Positions 59,811 through 64,000 of a DNA stretch of 64,000 bases are shown here, piece after piece. The notes beneath the pieces were generated by a model. It searched no databases, was not told the DNA's origin, and saw only the letters and a list, made by a program, of their open reading frames with translations. Positions within the stretch are counted from its first letter, which is position 1. Each line of letters opens with the position of its first letter. Origin of the DNA: ZC4RG20 sp963702105 (GTDB lineage: Bacteria; Pseudomonadota; Gammaproteobacteria; Steroidobacterales; Rariloculaceae); contig OY969712.1 in NCBI GenBank assembly GCA_963702105.1, forward strand, positions 434,001 through 498,000, given 5' to 3'. A program made the translations under genes and the position numbers.

Positions 59811-61697
59811 ATGAACCGGTATCCGCTATGGGTCAACTGGCTGGTGGTGGTCGTCATTCTGGCCGGCGGCCTGCTCGCCATGCCCAACATCTTCGGCTCC
59901 GACCCGGCCGTCCAGGTTTCGACCACGAACGGCACGCCCGTCGACGCCGCAACGCTCGCGAACATCCGTTCGACGCTCGAGAAGGACGACGTCGGGATCG
60001 TGGCTGCCGACATCAAGCAGAATGCGGCGCTGATCCGGTTTCCGAGCGTGGCCGCGCAGTTGCGCGCACAGGACGTGCTGCGCGCCAAGTATCCCGACAA
60101 GGTCGTCGCGCTGACGCTCGCGACGCGCGAGCCGGACTGGATGGCGGCCGTCGGCCTCAAGCCCATGAACCTCGGCCTCGACCTGCGCGGCGGCGTGCAC
60201 TTCGTATATCAGGTGCAGCTGCAGAGCGCCATCCACCAGTACCTGCAAACGGACGAGGGCGACCTGCGCCGGGCGCTGCGCGAGGCGGACGTCCGTAACC
60301 GCGTGCGCGTCGAGGGCGACACGCTGCTCGTCGCGGTCGAGAATTCCGGCGACCTCTCGAAGGCCGAGAGCGTCATCCGCAAGCTCGACACGAGCGGGCT
60401 CGGCCAGCAGGGTCTGCTCGTCAATCCGACGGAAGTGGACGGCAAGCCCGGTTTCCGCGTGCAGCTCTCGGACCAGCTCATCAAGCAGCGCCAGGATTTC
60501 GCGATCCAGCAGAACATCATCACGCTGCGCAACCGCGTCAACGCGCTCGGCGTCTCGGAGGCCATCGTGACGCGGCAGGGCCTCGACCGGATCCTCGTCG
60601 AGCTGCCCGGCATCCAGGACCCGGCCCAGGCCGAGCGCGTGCTCGGCGCGACCTCGACGCTGCAGTTCCGGCTCGTAGATACCGAGGCCAACGCGCAGGA
60701 GGCCGTCGAGCGCGGCCACGCGCCCGTCGGCGACGAGCTGTATTACACGAAGGACCACGTGCCCTACGTCCTGAAGCGCGAGGCCATCGCCACGGGCGAT
60801 GAGCTCGTGGATGCTTCGTCCGGGTATCAACAGGGGCAACCGGCCGTCAATGTCCGGCTCAACGCCCAGGGCGCGCGGCGCATGCTCGAGACCACGACGG
60901 CCAATCTCAACAAGCCCATGGCCGTGCTGCTCATCGAGGAGAAGCCGCAGCCCGTCGAGCGCAACGGCAAGCAGATCATCGAGACGAAGGAGGATCGGAC
61001 GATCATCAACGTCGCGACGATCCGCGGCGTCTTCTCCAACAGCTTCGAGATCACGGGTCTCTCGCCGTTCGAGGCGCAGGACCTTGCACTGCTGTTGCGC
61101 TCGGGCGCGCTCTCGACGCCGATCTACAAGGTCGAGGAGCGGACCATCGGCCCGAGCCTCGGGCAGGACAACATCAACAAGGGCCGCCAGGCCGTGATCG
61201 TCGGTTTTCTCGCGGTCGTCGCGTTCATGGGGATCTATTACCGGCTGTTCGGCATGATCGCCAATCTCGCGCTGTTCGCAAACGTCGTGCTGACGATCGC
61301 CTGTCTGTCGCTGATCCATTCCGCCCTCACGCTGCCGGGCATCGCCGGCATCGTGCTCACGGTCGGTATGGCCGTAGACGCCAACGTGCTGATCTTCGAG
61401 CGCATACGCGAGGAGCTCAGGAGCGGCAACTCGCCGCAGGCCAGCATCCGTGCGGGCTACGACAAGGCCTTCGGCACGATCTTCGACTCGAACCTGACGA
61501 CGCTCATCGCGGCCCTCGTCCTGTTTTTCTTCGGCACGGGCCCGATCAAGGGCTTCGCGGTCACGCTGACGATCGGCATCATCACCTCGATGTTCACGGC
61601 CATCGTCGGTACCCGCGTCATCGTCAACCTGCTCTACGGCGGCCGCCAGCAGGTCAAGCGGCTGTCGATCGGGGGAGTCTCTAATGCCTCTGCTTAA
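59811..61697 (+). CDS. secD: Protein translocase subunit SecD
   Basis: A 628-residue membrane protein that uses the proton gradient to aid export through SecYEG. The N-terminal helix (LWVNWLVVVVILAGGLLAMPN) is followed by the large periplasmic region (LGLDLRGGVHFVYQVQ, TLRNRVNALGVSEAIVTRQG, ILVELPGIQDPAQAERVLG). The C-terminal block of five helices has GMAVDANVLIFERIREELRSG, the SecD signature. The 3' end overlaps secF by 14 bp. Intact. Confidence 0.95.
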   Translation: MNRYPLWVNWLVVVVILAGGLLAMPNIFGSDPAVQVSTTNGTPVDAATLANIRSTLEKDDVGIVAADIKQNAALIRFPSVAAQLRAQDVLRAKYPDKVVALTLATREPDWMAAVGLKPMNLGLDLRGGVHFVYQVQLQSAIHQYLQTDEGDLRRALREADVRNRVRVEGDTLLVAVENSGDLSKAESVIRKLDTSGLGQQGLLVNPTEVDGKPGFRVQLSDQLIKQRQDFAIQQNIITLRNRVNALGVSEAIVTRQGLDRILVELPGIQDPAQAERVLGATSTLQFRLVDTEANAQEAVERGHAPVGDELYYTKDHVPYVLKREAIATGDELVDASSGYQQGQPAVNVRLNAQGARRMLETTTANLNKPMAVLLIEEKPQPVERNGKQIIETKEDRTIINVATIRGVFSNSFEITGLSPFEAQDLALLLRSGALSTPIYKVEERTIGPSLGQDNINKGRQAVIVGFLAVVAFMGIYYRLFGMIANLALFANVVLTIACLSLIHSALTLPGIAGIVLTVGMAVDANVLIFERIREELRSGNSPQASIRAGYDKAFGTIFDSNLTTLIAALVLFFFGTGPIKGFAVTLTIGIITSMFTAIVGTRVIVNLLYGGRQQVKRLSIGGVSNASA

Positions 61698-62715
61698 GAC
61701 CCCGACCCGCTTCGACTTCATGGGCCGGCGCGGGCTGGCCTTCGCGTTCTCCGGCACGCTGATCCTCATCGCAATCGTCTCGGTCGCCGTGCGCGGCCTG
61801 AACTTCGGCCTCGACTTTACGGGCGGCGTGCTCGTCGAGGTCGACTACGGCCGGCCCGTGCAGCTCGAGAACGTGCGCACTGCGCTGAGCCGGGCCGGGT
61901 ACACCGACGCGCTCGTGCAGAACTTCGGCACGGCCTCGGACGTGCTGATCCGTTTGCCCCCGGTCGAGGCCGGTCCCGCGGCCGCGGCACCCGGGGCGGC
62001 GGCCGGCGGCGGCGGCGCGACGCCCGGCGGCTCGCCCTCGGCGGGCGCGAATGCGGATCAGAGCTCGACGGCGAATCCCGGCGCCAACCTCGGCGAGCAG
62101 GTGCTCCAGGCGCTGCGCATGCAGGATCCGAACGTCCAGCTCAGGGAGACGCAGTACATCGGGCCCCAGGTCGGCGCGAATCTCGTCGAGGCCGGCGAGC
62201 TCTCGATGCTGTTCACCCTGATCCTCGTGTTCGGCTACGTCATGCTGCGCTTCCGCTGGAAGTTCGCGGCGGGCGCCGTCGCGGCGCTCGTGCACGACAC
62301 GGTCATTACGATCGGTTTCTTCTCGGTCTTCCATCTGCAGTTCGACCTGACCGTCGTCGCGGCGATCCTGGCCGTCATCGGCTACTCGCTCAACGACACG
62401 ATCGTCGTCTATGACCGCATCCGCGAGAACTTCAGGACCATGCGGCGCGGCTCGGCCAGCGACATCATGAACGCCGCGATCAACCAGACGCTTTCGCGCA
62501 CGATCAACACCTCGTTGACGGTCATCCTCGTGCTCATCGCGTTGCTCACCCTCGGCGGCGATTCGGTGCGGGGCTTCTCGATCGCGCTCATCGTCGGCAC
62601 GGTCATCGGCACCTATTCGTCGATCTACATCGCCAGCGCGCTCGCGCTGCTGCTCGACGTGACGCCGGCGGATATGATTCCGGCGAAGAGGGCCGAAGTC
62701 GACGAGCTGCCTTAG
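61684..62715 (+). CDS. secF: Protein translocase subunit SecF with a low-complexity periplasmic insert
   Basis: Partner of SecD, 343 residues. FDFMGRRGLAFAFSGTLILIA is the first helix. LNFGLDFTGGVLVEVDYGRP is the family motif, and RETQYIGPQVGANLVEAG and VIGYSLNDTIVVYDRIRENF (SecF signature) follow, with the remaining helices complete. Between LIRLPPVEAG and GEQVLQAL lies a Gly/Ala/Pro/Ser-rich stretch of about 40 residues (roughly 61965-62085) that extends the usual periplasmic loop. It overlaps secD by 14 bp. The next feature is a copy of the structured intergenic repeat. Confidence 0.94.
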   Translation: MPLLKTPTRFDFMGRRGLAFAFSGTLILIAIVSVAVRGLNFGLDFTGGVLVEVDYGRPVQLENVRTALSRAGYTDALVQNFGTASDVLIRLPPVEAGPAAAAPGAAAGGGGATPGGSPSAGANADQSSTANPGANLGEQVLQALRMQDPNVQLRETQYIGPQVGANLVEAGELSMLFTLILVFGYVMLRFRWKFAAGAVAALVHDTVITIGFFSVFHLQFDLTVVAAILAVIGYSLNDTIVVYDRIRENFRTMRRGSASDIMNAAINQTLSRTINTSLTVILVLIALLTLGGDSVRGFSIALIVGTVIGTYSSIYIASALALLLDVTPADMIPAKRAEVDELP

Positions 62716-62776
62716 AAACCTGGGCGAAGACGGCTGCGGTTCCGCGGCGGGCGCACGCACGAGGGCGCGTGCGGGA

Positions 62777-62836
62777 ACGCCGTGAATCCCTCCCTGGAGG
62801 CTCCGAGCGCGCCATCCCTGGCGCGCACGGTCCCGA
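62777..62836. repeat. Structured intergenic repeat, copy 3 (outer stem decayed)
   Basis: The central part reads as copies 1 and 2: ACGCCGTGAATCC, TCCCTGGAGGCTCCG, then the hairpin GCGCGCCA-TCCC-TGGCGCGC (62807-62826, 8-bp stem). The first mini-hairpin has one mismatch, and the long outer arms are no longer complementary beyond a few bases. It lies between secF and the convergent suhB. Confidence 0.8.
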
Positions 62837-62878
62837 CCGGGCCCTTCGATGGACCCCGTCGCGGAAACCTTGCCGCTC

Positions 62879-63676
62879 TTACATGCCTATGCCCCGGGAA
62901 TGCGGTGCCAGCGTCCGCGACAGTGCGCCGTAGATCTTCGGATTGCCGGCCACGACGTGCCCGCTCTCGAGGTAGCCGTCGCCGCCCTGGAAGTCGCTGA
63001 TGCGGCCGCCGGCCTCGCGGATCATGAGGGCGCCGGCCGCGATGTCCCACTTGCTGAGGCCGAGCTCGAAGAAGCCGTCGACGCGGCCCGCGGCGACGTA
63101 GCAGAGGTCGAGCGCCGCGGAGCCCGGGCGGCGGACGCCGGCCGTGCCGATCATGATGTCGCGCAGCATCGCGAGGTAGCGATCGAGATACTGGACGTTG
63201 GCGCGGTAAGGGAAGCCCGTCGCGATCAAAGACTGGCCGAGCGCAGTCTGCTTGCTCACTCGGATGCGGCGGCCGTCGAGCTGCGCGCCTTCTCCGCGCG
63301 TGGCGCTGAAGATCTCCTGACGGAGGGGGTCGTACACGATCCCGTGCTGCAGCTCGCCGCGGAGCGCGACCGCGATCGAGACCGAGAAGACCGGGAAGCC
63401 GTGCAGGTAGTTCGTCGTGCCGTCGAGCGGATCGATGATCCACTGATACTCGTGCTCGCCTTCCGCGCCGCGTTCTTCCGCAAGGACCGAGTGGTCCGGA
63501 TAGTGATCCCGGATCACCTCGACGATCGCGGCCTCCGCTGCGACGTCGACCTCGCTCACGAAGTCGTTGCGGCCCTTGTCCGACACCCGCAGCGTCTCGA
63601 GCTGGTTCCAGTGGCGGAGCATGATGTCGCCGGCCCGTCGGGCCGCGCGAATTCCGATGTTGACCATGCCGTGCAT
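62879..63676 (-). CDS. suhB: Inositol-1-monophosphatase SuhB
   Basis: A 265-residue magnesium-dependent phosphatase; in gammaproteobacteria it also takes part in rRNA transcription antitermination. The N-terminus MHGMVNIGIRAARRAGDIML matches SuhB (starting MHPMLNIAVRAARKAG in E. coli), which fixes the start at 63676. Metal ligands are in LAEERGAEGEHE and IIDPLDGTTNYLHGFP (81-88), and LDLCYVAAGRVDGFFELGLSKWDIAAG is the second motif. The gene is divergent from trmJ, the classical arrangement. The longer upstream frame lies in the promoter region and trmJ. Confidence 0.95.
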   Translation of the reverse strand: MHGMVNIGIRAARRAGDIMLRHWNQLETLRVSDKGRNDFVSEVDVAAEAAIVEVIRDHYPDHSVLAEERGAEGEHEYQWIIDPLDGTTNYLHGFPVFSVSIAVALRGELQHGIVYDPLRQEIFSATRGEGAQLDGRRIRVSKQTALGQSLIATGFPYRANVQYLDRYLAMLRDIMIGTAGVRRPGSAALDLCYVAAGRVDGFFELGLSKWDIAAGALMIREAGGRISDFQGGDGYLESGHVVAGNPKIYGALSRTLAPHSRGIGM

Positions 63677-63758
63677 AAGCTGCGGGAGCGTAGAATACTC
63701 GGCCCCGGCTGACAAACTATTTCGGTCTGCCGAAGGCGCTTCGTTCGAATCGACACCA

Positions 63759-64000
63759 ATGCAAATTCCGGTCCGCATCGTACTCGTTGAAACTTCGCAC
63801 CCCGGCAACATCGGCGCGACCGCTCGCGCGATGAAGACGATGGGCCTCGAAGATCTCGCGCTCGTGCGGCCGCGTGCGTTTCCCGATGCGGAAGCGACGG
63901 CGCGGGCCTCCGGCGCCGACGATATTCTCGCGCGGGCCCGAGTCGTCGAGAGGCTCGAGGAGGCCGTCGGGGATTGCGGTTTCGTCGTCGGCGCGAGCGC
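63759..64000 (+). CDS. trmJ: tRNA (cytidine/uridine-2'-O-)-methyltransferase TrmJ, N-terminal part
   Basis: The first 80 residues of a SPOUT methyltransferase that modifies position 32 of tRNAs; the gene runs off the right edge. RIVLVETSHPGNIGATARAM and KTMGLEDLALVRPRAFPD are the TrmJ opening, then ATARASGADDILARARVVERLEEA and FVVGAS follow. ATG 63759 places VETSHPGN at the usual position. Divergent from suhB with 82 bp between starts; TAGAAT at 63691 is a possible -10. Confidence 0.93.
   Translation, partial: MQIPVRIVLVETSHPGNIGATARAMKTMGLEDLALVRPRAFPDAEATARASGADDILARARVVERLEEAVGDCGFVVGAS

Noticed and set aside
1..64000. CRISPR arrays, prophage, integron or insertion sequence
   Set aside because: No regularly spaced repeats, transposase, integrase other than XerD, or phage structural gene was seen.

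Overview
The window is GC-rich, densely coded chromosomal DNA from an aerobic, heterotrophic gammaproteobacterium. Gene order supports this: queA-tgt-yajC-secD-secF, divergent suhB/trmJ, xerD next to dsbC, glnS with the HIGH and MSKR signatures, zapE, and a moa cluster. A TPP riboswitch, a TonB-dependent receptor, Tat and lipoprotein signals indicate a Gram-negative envelope. LigAB, kynA, PQQ-type dehydrogenases, ETF-QO and acetoacetyl-CoA synthetase point to aromatic, amino-acid and fatty-acid oxidation. Affinity with uncultured, high-GC steroidobacter- or nevskia-like lineages is a guess; the sequence alone does not fix the family.

Layout. 1-5.9 kb: the 3' end of an arylsulfotransferase-like gene, ligAB (minus), a GGCT-fold protein, a SIMPL-domain protein, a structured intergenic repeat, then the UPF0210/UPF0237 pair. 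6.0-18.1 kb: two divergent gene sets that form the least understood part of the window. The minus side has a Tat-exported DUF1501/'GspF'-annotated type protein, a LamG cytochrome-like lipoprotein and a monoheme cytochrome-like protein. The plus side has a propeller/heme lipoprotein resembling HzsA-related proteins, an SH3b beta-barrel, a beta-barrel lipoprotein, a TlpA-like thioredoxin, DUF4266 and DUF3570. 18.1-24.9 kb: moeA, TPR and TonB-domain genes, glnS, a broken PQQ-propeller gene, a membrane protein and a bicupin. 24.9-28.5 kb: an SDR gene, then a CFA-like methyltransferase/FAD-oxidoreductase pair resembling 10-methyl fatty-acid enzymes. 28.7-32.8 kb: moaACDE, mocA-like, a GNAT gene and moaB. 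32.8-37.1 kb: a TPP-riboswitch-controlled thiamine uptake and salvage operon. 37.1-50.8 kb: an HIBADH-like gene, tesB, a PQQ dehydrogenase, a BASS transporter, a gamma-carbonic anhydrase, gpmA, the large NAD-glutamate dehydrogenase, kynA and zapE. 50.8-64 kb: aacS, ETF-QO, xerD, dsbC, tRNA-Leu(CAA), queA, tgt, yajC, secDF, suhB and the start of trmJ.

Two families of intergenic repeats occur: a three-helix hairpin element (three copies plus a solo arm), and a REP-like element with core GGGTCAGAGCCC (four loci, one supplying the C-terminus of tesB). Three genes (HzsA-like, moaE, tgt) carry a single-base frameshift. In all three, removing one base restores the hexamer GACGTC, which suggests a common cause, most likely a systematic sequencing or assembly artefact linked to that motif. 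A fourth gene, the PQQ-propeller at 22.3-23.5 kb, has a different lesion: an out-of-frame internal deletion.
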